In this document: piece after piece, positions 46,497 to 58,377 of the stretch
Layout of the letters: each line of letters opens with the position of its first letter
How positions within the stretch are numbered: the stretch's first letter is position 1
Source: Ryuthela nishihirai
Lineage: Eukaryota; Arthropoda; Arachnida; Araneae; Heptathelidae
Length of the DNA stretch: 64,000 nt
Reading direction: 5' to 3'
Assembly: GCA_038380435.1 (NCBI GenBank)
Contig: JAWZYU010000011.1
Span: 73,281,501-73,345,500, forward strand
The notes under the pieces: generated by a model
Seen by the model: the letters and a program-made list of their open reading frames with translations, nothing else
Told to the model about the DNA's origin: nothing
Databases searched by the model: none
Made by a program: the position numbers and the translations under genes

Positions 46497-49180
46497 GAGT
46501 TATCTCTCTGCAGGAACGTGAGGATTATGCAGGAACATAGAGATTATTTTCTTGATGTCCTCAAGCAGGAATTCCAGCATTATAGCCTAGATATTCTAGG
46601 CTTGCAAGAGATCAGATGGTCAGATAAAGGTGAGATGCTTAAAAATAACTTTAAATTTCTCTTATCAGGGTGAGAGGATGGAAAGCATCTCCAAGGTGTA
46701 GGTTTGCTTCTCAGCAGACACATCAGTGATGCTCTTATAGGATATGACTGCATTAATGAAAGATGTCTTACAGCAAAATTTGAAACAAAAATTAAAGACT
46801 TGATGTCATCTATTGTTATGCATCCAAAGAGGACTCTGATGAGAACAAGAAGGATATGTTTTACAGCCAGCTTCAGAATATTTTGACTTCTGTGAAGAAA
46901 GGAGATATTTCTCTTGTGCTAGGTGACTTCAATGCTAAAGTTGGTACTGACTCTGACCTTTGGGCAGGTGTTTTAGGTCCCTTTGGCATTGGTAGTTCCA
47001 ATGGCAATGGAGAACGTCTTCTGCAGGTTAGTAAACTTAATGGCTTACAAATAACTAACACATACTACAACACACCGGGACATTTATAAATTTACATGGG
47101 TTTCACCTGATGGGTTGCAGAGGAATATGATAGATTATTTTTTAATTAACAGCAAATGGGCTAGTTCAGTTAGGAATACCAGATCATACAGGGGAATTGA
47201 AATTAGATCTGACCATTGCCTGGTCAAAAGTGTTTTGAAAAAAATAGATAATATTTGAAGGTTGAAAAAAATAGCTATAATACTGAATGCCTTAAAGATC
47301 CAGATATAGCCAAAACATATCATGATAGACTATTTAGTCATTATGACAATCATGGTTGGTTACTACTGAAGTTGAGAAAGAATGGGATCAGTTTAAACAG
47401 GCTTTTCTGGAAACCAACAGTACTCTTTTGTATAAAAGGGAACAGAGGAAACAAAATTATTTGAGTGATAAGGCTATGGAACTTATTTCTGAAAGAAGGA
47501 AGTGCAGGATTAATATGAATCAACACCCTACTAGTCCTAACAGAAGGCATTACAACGAACTTAATAAACATGTAAAGGATCAGTTAAAGCTGATCAGAAT
47601 CTTTGGCTTGATAGCTTGGCTGACAAAGCAGAGGAAGCAGTTAGACAGCACAACAGCAGAGGGTTGTGCCAGATTGTTAATGTTTTATATGGGAAGAAAC
47701 AGATAGATATACAGGGATTATGGGATAAACATGGCAATGTGGTTGAAGGTGAGGATTCTGTGATGGCTAGATGGGTTGAGCACTTCAGAGATGTTCTAAA
47801 TAATGTGATTATTTCTACTTCCATTGTTTGTAATGAGGATAGATGCATTTCTCACTTTTATGATGGACCTATATCATATTCCAAAGTCGCATTGGCTGTC
47901 TCTAAATTAAAACTGCATAAATCCCCAGGGGTGGATGAAATCACCACTGAAATGCTTAGAGCTGGGAACATTTGCATTGTCACATGGCTGACTGGAATTT
48001 TGAATATTTTATATGATAAAGGTGTTGTTTCTAAGGATTTTACTACAGCTATCATTGTCCCAATTTTTAAAAAAGGTGATTGCAGTTCTTGTGATAATTA
48101 TAGGGGAATTAGTTTACTTTCTGTTCCAGGTAAAGTTCTTTGCATAATTATACTTAATGGAATTAAGAATTTGGTTGATGGACAACTGTGTGATGAACAG
48201 TGTGATTCTTGAGAAATGTTTAGAGTTTCAGAAACCTGTGGTTGCTAGCTTTATAGATTTCAAAAAGGCTTTTGACTCTGTAGATCGACATAATTTGTGG
48301 TTGATTGTTAGATCATGTGGAATAAGTTAGTGTAAATAAAGCTCTCTATAATAACACTGAGTCATGTGTGAGTTGCTACGCCTTGCAGCGATTGGTTTAG
48401 CATTGCTAGTGGAGTTAGACAAGGGTGCATTTTGTCTCCTGTTCTCTATGTTTGGTTATTGATTATGTTATGCAAAATTCTTTGCAAGGAAAAGATTTTG
48501 GCCTTAAATGGTCTAGAGATTTCAAAATTTCTGATTTAGATTATGCAGATGATTTGGCCCTGTTGGCTAATGATGTTGATGAGATGAATTCTTTCTTTAG
48601 GACTGTTCATGAGAATGATAATAAATTAGATTTGGTGATAAACAGAGAAAAAACTAAAGTGATAAAAATTGGTCAAGCAGATGGTGCTTCAGTTGCTTTG
48701 AATGGCATCTTGAGTAAGTGTCTCAGTTTAATTACCTTAGGAACTACGTAACAGATACTGGTGATGTGTGGTATGAGATAAATACCACACATCACCAGCA
48801 TCAATAGGGATTGCTGCTGGGATTTTAAGATACACTATCCCAGCATCAATAGGGATTGCTGCTGGGATTTTAAGAATCTATGGAGAGTGTGGAAAAATAG
48901 GCATATACACCTAAAGACTAAAATTAGGCTGCATAATTGCTTAGTTCTTTCTAAGGTTAGTTATGGTAGCAAAACATGGACCCTTTTTAAGCAGGATAAC
49001 AAGAAACTTGAGGCCTTGATTCTAGATACTTACACAGTGTCTTGGGCATCAGATGGTTTGACTTTGTAAGTAGTGATGAGGTTAGAAGAAGGAGTCATCA
49101 ACCACTTTTGAGCAGCATATTGTGCAGAGAGCGACTGCATTGGTTTGGCCATGTTGTCCGTATGCATAGTTGCAGATTGA
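46497..49180 (+). mobile_element. RTE-like LINE copy D, longest copy in window
   Basis: About 2.7 kb on the + strand. Endonuclease (APE type): RNVRIMQEHRDYF near 46513, LDILGLQEIRWSDKGEM (46590-46640), GDFNAKVGTDSDLW (46922-46965), DYFLINSKWAS and SDHCLVKSVL (47130-47240). Linker 47255-47700. RT: ARWVEHFRDVLNN (47766), KSPGVDEITTEMLRAGN (47920-47970), PIFKKGDCSSCDNYRGISL (48060-48115), DEQC then an internal deletion, DFKKAFDSVDRHNLW (48257-48300), LDYADDLALLANDVDEMNSF (48537-48596). The C-terminus is LHWFGHVVRM-like (about 49135-49160), ending near 49180 without the terminal tail. Frames are broken at several points and it contains a template-switch hairpin (48758-48798). It gives the clearest view of the family's domain order. 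Confidence 0.9.
48758..48875. repeat. Hairpin and 36-bp duplication within RTE copy D
   Basis: Perfect 17-bp arms 48758-48774 and 48782-48798 around a 7-nt loop, then a 36-bp direct duplication (48795-48830 and 48840-48875). The other family copies lack both. Confidence 0.93.
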
Positions 49181-49351
49181 CTATTTAGTTGCAGACTAAC
49201 AATTGCATGCATGCAATTTGGTACACAGCTCTCCTTCCGGTTTATGCCTAGCTACCATATACAGACCACATGAAGTAAACAAGAGAATAAATATTTTTGC
49301 TTAAACTTTTAAGAATTTGTGGAGAGCATTATACTCTCCTAAAAGCTAAAG

Positions 49352-49649
49352 TGGGGTGGGGGTTAGCTCAGCTTGCCAGGCTTGTAATTTGATGTTCCCA
49401 GGTTTGAGTCCCAACTGGGCTGGTATTTAGAATTTCTTATTCTAACTCCTGTTCTGCCTTCAGAGGATTGGAAAGGCTGCCATCTGTCAGATGGAATGCT
49501 ATAAGCCATGGCCCAGTGTTCAGGAAAGCAGTGTCTAGTTAGGGTACGGCTTTGGCCTATGGCCCTATGCAAGATTGATGGTAGGCTACCACCTGTCTCC
49601 TAACAGCTGTCCAGTGGATCCCCTTCCCTTGCCATCTCTGAACCCTTGG
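49352..49649 (+). repeat. SINE family A, truncated at 3' side
   Basis: Box A ttagctcagcttgcc and box B ggtttgagtccc, then the usual body to ctctgaacccttgg, where it stops abruptly at the left TIR of the element starting at 49650. The expected last ~70 bp of the SINE is not seen at 49650 or after 55249. Confidence 0.8.
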
Positions 49650-50984
49650 CAGAGCTGCCAACTTCTCTGATTTTCGGTTTAAAATCCGAAAATCCAATTT
49701 TGTGTTTGAAAATCCGATTTTTAGGATTTTTTTCAGTTTTACACTTTAGAAAAGCTACCTCCAAATTTTTGCCTTTTTCTTAAAAGGAGAATGTTAATAA
49801 AAAGGAAGAATTGTTTCCAATTTAGCTCTTTTACTGTACCAAAGGTGCAGCTGTGTCCCCACTCCCTAATCTGTTCGTTTTGTGGACTTATCTGTGCATC
49901 AATCAGAGGAAATCTATAAGACTCCAGTTAACCATTTCCAGACAGATGTATGTATGGCAAAGTGCCTACCTAAATTCTTTTATGGAGTTGAAGGTCATAG
50001 ATTGTTTTTAAATGGGTGTTTATTGAATCTATACCCAACTCTTCCTACTCTGGTCAACTAAATGCTAATTATTGGATTACTTAGAATCAGAAACTTCAGA
50101 GTGAAGGAAATAATACAGATTAGAGAACTTCCCTGATCTGTGGGCTGTGATTGACATTGCAACTTGAATGGGTTTCACGAATGTCTGTTGTTATCTGGGT
50201 TGGGCTATTGGATTGATAAGGGATTAAAGCTTTTATTTCACTAGAGTTGAGGCACTTTTAATTATAATCAGTTATGCACTTTATGTTCCCTACTGTTATG
50301 TTACTTACTTTCCTATTGCATTTCACATGGCATTTGTTGGCTGATGTCAGTTTTGTTTCACCATAACTTATCCAGCAGCTGATCATAAGAGCTATGCATT
50401 TGGATTGTTTCATGTCCAAGCTGCATGAAAATGCCTCATTTGTTAATTATTAATCAATGAATGATTTTTATGTATTGATTCTTACAGTGGCAACTCGTGA
50501 GTTTCTAAATAGGTGGGGCCAGCCAAAACTCTCTCTATGGAGAATGCCAGATGTCATGTGACTGTGACGTTTGAAAAAGAGGCTCAACAGTCCCATGAGC
50601 CTTTCATCTCACTTGTTCTCTCTGGCCACAGTATAGTGCTGTGGTGACATTTTTGAATGTTTTAGCATTTTTAGTAGATATATATATTACACATTTTTGA
50701 GGTGAATACAACATGAATTGTTATTTATTAGAGTATTTTACGTCCTCATGTGTAATCAGTGATTTGTAGCACGTTATTTTTGTGTGAACCACTTTGTGAT
50801 AGTTCTTTGTTAGGCCTAACTACCACAACTCAACTCGGATTTACTGTGTGCTTGGTTGCAACAAAATTATCGCCCAACTATTGAAAATATTCTTTTGTGC
50901 AAAGTGATGTTTTGTGAAAATCATTTCGATTAGAATTTCATCATCACTTTCAAGAACTCCCAAGATAAATGGAATTTTGAAAAT

Positions 50985-51740
50985 TTTAATGGGAAAGTGA
51001 TTTGGTTTTACAGTTGAAATCTAAGTGATATCTGAATGATAAAATTACTTGGTTTATAGTTGACGTTCGCTGATATTTTAATGGTAAAATGATTTGATTT
51101 ATAACTGATATTTTAATACTAAAATGATTTGGTTTATAGCTGATATTTAATGCTAAAATGATTTGATTTACATTTGACATTAGCCAATTATTTTAGTGGT
51201 AAAATGATTTGGTTTAGAGTTGACCTTTCGCTGATATTTAAGTGGTAAAGTGATTTATTTAAAATTGACATTCGCTGAGATTTTACTGCTAAATTGATTT
51301 GGTTTATAGCTGAAATTAAGCTAATATTTAAGCAGTAAAATGGTTCAGTTTATATTTCGCTGATATTTTAATGGTAAAATGATTTGGTTTATAGTTTGCA
51401 TTTTGATGATATTTAATTGGCAAATTATTTGGTTTATAGTTAACATTTCGCTGATATTTAATTATTAAAATGATTTGGTTTTTAGTTCATATTTCACTGA
51501 TATTTAAATGGTAAAATTACTTAAATTTGACATTTGCTGATATTTTAGTTCTAAATTGATTTAGATTAGAGTTGACATACCAATGATATTTTAGTTCTAA
51601 AATGATTTATATTAGAGTTGACATACCACTGATATTTCAGTTGTAAAGTAATTAGACTTTATAGTCATTACATCTGAACTGATATGGCATTACATTTTGA
51701 ATGTAAAATGATTTCTTTCAAGCTGGCATTTCATTAATAC
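50985..51740. repeat. Degenerate minisatellite, ~46-48 bp unit
   Basis: About 14-16 diverged units with the core taaaatgatttggtttatag followed by ttgacatttcgctgatattt. It is AT-rich. The minus-strand ORF across it simply reflects the repeat. Confidence 0.88.
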
Positions 51741-52234
51741 CTAGAGGAGGATGTAAATGCCATTAAATGTGTTTGAAATATTTTGAATAGTTGGTTTTCT
51801 TAGCTAAATTTAATAAGTGTTACTAAAAACTTAAATTTATATGAGGGATAAGCTGTCTAATTATGACAAAATAATAATGCGTCACGTGACTGTCACGTAA
51901 GATATCAACTACTGACATGTTTTGTGTCACAGTGACACAAAACGTTTAGTTCTCATTTAGATTAAATAGAAGGATCTCATGCATATATAAAATGCATTAC
52001 TAAAATAATTCAACTTTTAATGAAACCTTTAAAGCTATTTTAGATCATTTTCATAATTAAAATTTAAATGCTGTAGGAAAGGATTTTCCGTTTATACTGA
52101 GCATTATAATCAATCAATATATGATAATGGTTTGTTATATATGATAATGATTGTTGACTTGTACTTCAATAATTCCATTTAATTGTTAAATTAATTTTTG
52201 AATTTTACAACTGATCATGCATATCATATGCCTT

Positions 52235-52935
52235 TGTAACGCTCCAAAGAAATGCAAAATATACTTTAAGTTTGGACCCTTTTCCTGATCCAATTGGGTT
52301 TATGCTCCGGATAGTTCAGTCGGGCACCAGGCAATAATTAACAAATTGCCAAATAAATAAATAAAGTAAATTAGGGTTCAAAATACCAGCAAGCGTTAAT
52401 GAGTAAGAATTAAAAAATGATTTTCAAAACGTAAATATAAGTGCTAATCAAACAATTAACGTTGCTCAAGAGAAAAAATTAGTAAAGATTCAAAAGGTTT
52501 AAATAACAAACAAATTTATTTCCAAAAATCACTCACCAAACTTCAATGAAGAAGATACATCAATTCTGATTACACATTGCACTAACTGTGCTCCTTCATG
52601 CTTACTACTCTCTGCGCTACAGTGCGCTGTGCTGTTGAGCTGTGACTAGCATGTCATCAGGTTTAACAAGAGGTACAAAGCCGGCACATGTCATGTTGCA
52701 CGCCGGGAAAGACATTTACATAAACTGACGAGCGACGCAAGAGGGGGCATGTCCTTGTGCATGCGCTTTAGCGGGTGACAGTCGGAACATCGGAGTTGCG
52801 CATTCACAACTCCTAACTCTTGGAAACGAGTGCTGTGGTGCCAAAAAGGAAATAAAAATCCCCAAAATGATAAATATAACGTAAATTAAGAAAAACTGGT
52901 TAAGGTAAAGTAAAAGTGAATGATGGGACATCACA
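52235..52935 (-). mobile_element. LTR of an LTR retrotransposon, minus orientation
   Basis: Reverse-complement relative of the 40985-41736 LTR: start TGTGATGTCCCATC (at 52935), end GCGTTACA (at 52233-52240). It has a polyadenylation signal aataaa near 52521 and a CpG-containing promoter half (52620-52800). On the side upstream in element orientation, immediately beyond 52935, lies a purine-rich ggaaggtggag (complement of 52937-52948). This could be a polypurine tract, which would make it a 3' LTR with internal sequence at 52936 onward. Confidence 0.7.
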
Positions 52936-54700
52936 ACTCCACCTTCCAAAGGGAGTCAAAAGATTTGACCTAACAGATTTTGACGAGCAAATTTTGAATA
53001 AAGGACACATCTCACGTCATTTTCACATGGCTGAACATAAATAAGTAAAAGTATGCTTACGCAAATTTTGATAAGATGAACTATTCTCACTTGACACAAT
53101 TTTCCAGCACAACCAAAGGTACCTCCTCCCAATCCTCCTAACAAAAATGTGTTGCAGCTAACCTATTGTAATTATATACCAGTGACAGTTAACTGTATAT
53201 TAGCATTATCGGCCTACCTAGTATCACATTCTGATACAAACTCGAAATTGGCATAACTTGAACTGTATAGTGGAAAAGGTTAATACACTCTTAGCTTCCT
53301 TAACTTCTAGAAAGGTTAAAGACATGAAAAGAAAAAAAGATTAAATTACATATGTTGCTAGCGGGGTGATAACTTCCGCTTATCCCCTAACCACAATAAA
53401 AAAATACGTGAAATCTAAATTCTTCTCCTAAATCACATAAAAAAAACAGGTATTCGAACACCGTTATCTCCTCCTAATTACATCAAATACGCAAAGCTAA
53501 GAAAATTCAAATCTTACAAACAAGCGGGAATGTAATCATCCGCTAATTCTTCTCCTATACATAGCAATCACGAGCTAGCTGAAATAAAACAATAATTAGA
53601 TACCTCCCCCTTCAGAGCTAACGTCCCCCTCCCAAAGGAGTTATGCTGGTAACAACTCGGTCACCCGACTTGGCCATTTGGGGACAGCTCCAAAAAGGTA
53701 CACAAAAAAACAAAATTCTGCAGTCATCATCATGGTCAGCTCATATATATATCATAAATACTGCCAATGTCATCCCAAAAATTAGGCATCATTGACACAT
53801 AAATATCATTGATGACACTGAACACATTTAAACACATATACATAAATCGTATCTAAGAATAAAGAAAAAAAGTGTAAATAATTTATAATATACAACGATA
53901 GCATTTCAGCCAATCACTTTTTACATGAATCTCATTTTTTTTCATACATAAATTCACTTGGGAATGCACGTTATTTTACAATGCAAAATTTAAAAAATGA
54001 AAAAATATTAAAACACCAGTTCTCTTTTACTCTCCTCATTCATATCCATAAACATTTTACAATTTCTAAACTTCCCAATATCGATTTACAAATTTTCAGC
54101 TATCAGTCAGCTGAAACGAAAAAATCTACAAAAAATACCCTTTAAATCACGTTAATACAATATAACAACTAGAACTTCAATGAACAAGAATACAAAAAAA
54201 AATTCTATTCACACAGTATAAACTGGAACTACAGTAAATTTCACTTTCCGAAAATAAATATCGAAACTCCAAAGTTTCAACAAGAAATTAAACATTGCTA
54301 ACTATATAAATCACAATAAAGCTTCTTCTTTGTCTTCATCTATTCCAGAGAAAAGAGAACATTTATAAATCATTAAGTGCCAAGTGGAAGAATAATAATA
54401 TACTGAAATTTCATTGTTGGCACTCCGTTGCAATAATTCATCCAGTCCAGTTCCGATGACGTTTCCTTCATCGTTGGCTTACTTCACGTAAAATCGTTGC
54501 TGAAGATCTCGCTCGTGACGTCATCTTTGCTATGTTGACTGCTTCGCTGCTGGTTGTCGCTCTGCAGGATCTGATTGTAGCAATGAGGGTGATTCTATAC
54601 AAGGGTAAAGGGATTTTTTTTAACTTTATTATTTTTTCAAGCTGATAAACAGGTAAAAAATATATAGATTTGCATGTCCTCTGTAGCATTTGATAAAACA
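52936..54700 (-). other. Possible 3' internal/untranslated part of the LTR element
   Basis: No gag or pol domain is recognisable. Minus-strand G/A-rich stretches occur at about 53605-53640 (complement of tccccctcccaaagg). They fit the untranslated region before a 3' LTR, but this is inference. Otherwise AT-rich. Confidence 0.3.
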
Positions 54701-55234
54701 TTGTAAAAAAAATTGCTCATTTCCATTTGAAAAAATATTGCAACCTTGTGCTATGGAAATAATGTTTCATTTTTAGGCCACAAGAATTTGAAAACAATTA
54801 AAATAACTATTGCATAAATTAACACTACAAAAGAAATAGCAAAAAATATCAGTCATCCTGATTTTTTTTTTAAAGTTCTCTTTTACCGGGAATTGCTATT
54901 TTCAGTATGTGACAGAGGAAACAGTGGCTTTCTGGAGCCATGAGAAATCTGCATCTTGTGCACTTTTTTTATATTATTTCTAATAATTGGTTTGGTAGCC
55001 AATAATCAATATGCATTTATCATGCATTGATTAATGATTGATATAGTGCATAAAGTGTGCCATATATTGGATTTAATATATATAAATTATATATATATTG
55101 GAATTTATTAGCTCAAAGAAGTGCCCTTTTTTGGATTTATATTTATATAGTTTAAACATATTGGAAATTATAAGCTCAAAGAAGTGCTTACAATTGCTCT
55201 AAATTTTCATTCTTCAAAATCGTAATTTTGTGTA
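54701..55234. other. AT-rich sequence with a ~65-bp duplication
   Basis: The segment ggattta...ttagctcaaagaagtgc occurs twice (about 55069-55124 and 55133-55186) as a diverged tandem duplication. No gene. Confidence 0.55.
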
Positions 55235-55499
55235 AAGTTGGCAGTTCTGTACAATGCTATGTAATATTAATTCAGTGCCATCCTTTTGCGGTTCTTCTCA
55301 ACAAAGAGGACCATTAGTAGATGATTTACTAAAGCAGGGTTGCACTTGTAATATCCATTGCACGAACTTACTGCCAATCAGCTTTGACTACAATTGCAAA
55401 GGTTACTACACAAATTCAGTTGCTACTACAACTGTCAGTAAGGACGACTGACATAATGTCTTTTTCTATGATAAGTACCAGTGTAATCTGGTGCAATCA

Positions 55500-55885
55500 C
55501 CAGATTCACATGTTGATACCGTGGTTAGATAGCTGATCCATCTGAGATAACATACTGAATGAGCAGCTGATATAGTGCTTTGGGTTGCCATCAGTTATGA
55601 AGGCTGAACCTTTTGTGTTCATCACAGGAAGTTTGACCCTGATGAGATCATGAAACTCATTGCACCATCTTTCCTGGAGAGTATAGTGAACACCATCTTT
55701 CATCAGGAAAATGCCTAGCCATGTACTGTGATCATCTCCAAAGAGTGTACTTGATGTCAACATCATTTCCTGACCAGAAATAACCTCTGATTTGTTGTTG
55801 ATCAAGTATGTCTGGTACATTCTAGGATATATTTGCATGCCCATATGCAGCCAACCCAAGCTATTGCCATCTGATGATTACTTGG
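55500..55885 (-). mobile_element. Possible MULE-like transposase fragment
   Basis: A minus-strand 117-codon open stretch (55859-55506) includes MMLTSSTLFGDDHSTWLGIF, RWCNEFHDLIRVKLPVM and SAFITDGNP. The order (an LTYDTTFNLGDFYVS-like start, then a helix with FH.LI....P, then a TD box) resembles the catalytic region of MULE-type transposases found in animal genomes. The first catalytic Asp would be lost. This rests on remembered pattern only and could be wrong. Confidence 0.3.
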
Positions 55886-56097
55886 GTGAAGGATGGTGGA
55901 CCATGTTATAGTATGATATTCATCACTTCTTTTATTCTGTGTTCTGATGCATAGTTATGTGTATCATTGAAAATATGAGTCACACTACATAATGATGGTG
56001 ATATGATTCAATGCTTTTTTTATCAATAAACATCCTGTAGCTCTGTTAATGATATCTTGTCATCTCCATATCACACTATCTGTACCTAATCTAATTT

Positions 56098-56135
56098 CCC
56101 CATCTAGAGATGTTGGTCCACATCTCTAGATGGGG
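56098..56135. repeat. Perfect 16-bp hairpin
   Basis: Arms 56098-56113 and 56120-56135 around a 6-nt loop, 170 bp upstream of exon d. Present in the intron only. Confidence 0.93.
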
Positions 56136-56304
56136 GCAATTTCAGTTTCACAGAAGGTACTCAATGTAGTTCACTTTTTGTTAATTTGCATTAATAGGTA
56201 GTAAACAATGACAAATACTGTTGCAAATTTTTATTCTTTTTTTTAGAAAATGCCTTTTTTTCCATGTTTTGAGTTTATTTAATTGCAATGCAAATTTTTT
56301 GCAG

Positions 56305-56395
56305 TTAGTTCCAGAAGCAATTGCTGATTTATTGAAAGCAGATATTAAATTCTGGATCTTAACTGGTGATAAACAGGAAACTGCTATAAATATAG
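56305..56395 (+). CDS. ATP8A: ATP8A-class flippase, internal exon d (hinge motif)
   Basis: A 91-nt exon encoding [20 protein letters not shown] then [10 protein letters not shown] plus the first base of a glycine codon (phase 1 end). [10 protein letters not shown] is the invariant P-type ATPase hinge between nucleotide-binding and phosphorylation domains. The QETAINIG form matches ATP8A, whereas ATP8B has KETAENIG and ATP11 differs further (family knowledge). The acceptor is caaattttttgcag (AG at 56303-56304) and the donor is GTAAT at 56396. It continues exon c directly. The next exon, expected to start with YSC-like residues, was not found before 64000. Confidence 0.95.
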
Positions 56396-57089
56396 GTAAT
56401 ATTTTTTGGATTTTATTTTCTAACTGGTATAAATATGTTGAAACGTAAATTTATTGTGTGCATAATTGATTCATATCTATATATGTACTCTTCATCATTG
56501 AAACCCACTCAAGAGTAGTAATTTTACACAAGTTGGTAAAGATTCAGACTTGTGTATAAAGGTGATAACCAAGTCTGAGGAAATTCACTCACAAATTGCA
56601 AGTGAATTTTGTGGTATGGCTGTTGCTTTCAAGTCTAGGAAAATTCACAGCATTAATATATTTCCACATCAACTTCCACCTTTGAGTACTATCATTAATT
56701 ACAATGCATAGTCTCCTTTTAATGCACTTCAAAGCAGGAAAAGTTTCTGCTCCTTCCCACATCAGTAAACGCCTTTGCTCTGGCTTGCAGTAAAAATTAA
56801 TGGCTAGTCAGATTTTTCTGAATTTTTGCCATCCTTGGTGATTGCAATCAATAAAAAAAATTTAATCACAAAAATAAAATGGTCATTCAAAGAAAAACCA
56901 TCATAAAATACATAAGATACAAAAAAAAATGATAATCTTGTGTCACATTATTCATTAAAGTCTGTTGTCAACATTGAACACACATGGCTCTATCTGCTGG
57001 CATTATTCACAAACATTGTCTTAAATATGACAGCACCCTTACAAGCATACACCAAGATGAAGATGTAATCTGTAATTTGATTTCCAAAT
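56396..57089 (+). other. Intron start after exon d
   Basis: No element recognised. A short inverted motif occurs (ttggtaaagattcagacttgtg / accaagtctgagg, about 56533-56580). Confidence 0.5.
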
Positions 57090-58110
57090 GCTGAAGAAAT
57101 TCAACCAGTTGAAATTTATCCCAGATAGTTGGCATGAGTCATCAGCAACTCTATGAGAGAGAGTTTAAATTCAAGAACAATATCAAATGTGTTGAAGATG
57201 CTCTGTAACCCAGGCAAGATCATTGTATCATAACATCACAAAATGTAGTGGCAGTAGAGGAACTTGTGTGAGAAAATCCTTTTCATTAGCATTGCAGAAA
57301 TTGCTCCACTGTTGGTTCAGTGTATAACATTGTTAGTGAGGAGTTGCAGTTTAGAAAAGTGTGTACTCAGTTGGATTCTTCACGTTTAACACATAAACTG
57401 AAGGAGTGATAAGTTGATGTGTGGTGCACTTCTTGGATTATCTGAGCAGAAAGGAAATGCCTTCTTAGAATATATTGCAACTGATGATGAATCCTGGGTG
57501 CATTGTTTCTTACCAGAAAGCAAGTGCACAAGTTCAAGATGACACCATATAAACCTACTTCAACCAAAGAAAATCTGCATCTAGGCATCAGGAAGAAAAG
57601 CGTTACTCACTGTATTCTTTGATTATAAAATGGTAATTCTGGAATATTTCCTGGAGAGATGAGAAACTGTTACAAGTGCAAAGTACTAAAGTGTTCTTCT
57701 TAGTCATCTAAAGCCAGCAATTCAAATGAAATATCATGATTTGTTAACCTTGGTTGTGTGCAGTGGCATGATATACCCACTTTCACATTGCACACTATAC
57801 AGTGGAACAATACAGAAGATGTAGTTTTTGACTCACTGTCCATATTCATTCACTGTCATACCCTGTTAGCACTGAGTGATTACCACATTTTTGGGCACTA
57901 ACAGATGCACTAAGAGGACATCATTTGTCAACAGACAAAGAAGTCAAAATGGTGATGCACAAGTGGCTACACCACCAGTGGTGTAGCCACTTGTGCATCA
58001 CCATTTGACAAAAACACATTCACAAAACTTCTCCTGGGGAATCATATCCTAGTTCATTATTGGAAAAAGTGTATTAAAGTAGTGTAGACTACATTGAAGA
58101 CTGACATACA
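57090..58110 (+). mobile_element. Mariner transposase relic
   Basis: The + strand, in shifting frames with stops, follows the mariner order: EEIQPVEIYPR (about 57095, cf. GVKPTEIHRR helix-turn-helix), FRKVCTQ and THKLKE (57350-57402), EYIATDDESWVHCF (57470-57512; first catalytic Asp box GDESW), SGRKALLTVFFDYKMVILEY (57585-57645), and YHIFGH-like with ALRGHH-like (57870-57930; cf. SDFHLFGPLKEALRG). The region after 58007 corresponds to the C-terminal YFSDGI..LV.RW.KC. A perfect 29-bp hairpin interrupts it. Inactive; TIRs not identified. Confidence 0.78.
57947..58006. repeat. Perfect 29-bp hairpin inside mariner relic
   Basis: Arms 57947-57975 and 57978-58006 are exact reverse complements with only a 2-nt loop. 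The second arm is not expected from the mariner coding order. Confidence 0.96.
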
Positions 58111-58377
58111 CACTTTCGTTTTTGAGTAAAATAGCTTTTATTTAACTTTTGTATGTTTTCATTAGAATTACCTTTGTATATGCACATCAATTAAAGCAAC
58201 TAAGTAAAGCCAACTAAGAGTCTCAGTATTAAGTCCAAATGTTTTTCCCTGTGTACTTGAAATATCTTCTCTTTCAAATGAAATATAATTATTTGAATCA
58301 GTTGAGGAAAGATGTCAAGCTGCTACCCCTCTATATCCCAGATGTGTTCTGTTTATGACACATAACATAGAGGAGCT

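Larger units (their letters stand above)
49650..55249. mobile_element. Putative large DNA element bounded by 15-bp TIRs
   Basis: cagagctgccaactt at 49650-49664 matches the reverse complement of 55235-55249 at 14 of 15 positions. Sequence just inside both ends is similar in composition (aaaatcc/aaaatcg runs). The 5.6 kb interior holds a minisatellite and an LTR. No transposase was recognised and the flanking 8-mers (acccttgg, tacaatgc) do not match, so it may be two fragments of one repeat family rather than one element. Confidence 0.45.

Noticed and set aside
52300..52330. tggtgcccgactg (minus strand) as a retroviral primer-binding site
   Set aside because: Alignment to the solo LTR shows homology continuing past this point to a shared GTTACA end, so the motif is inside the LTR.
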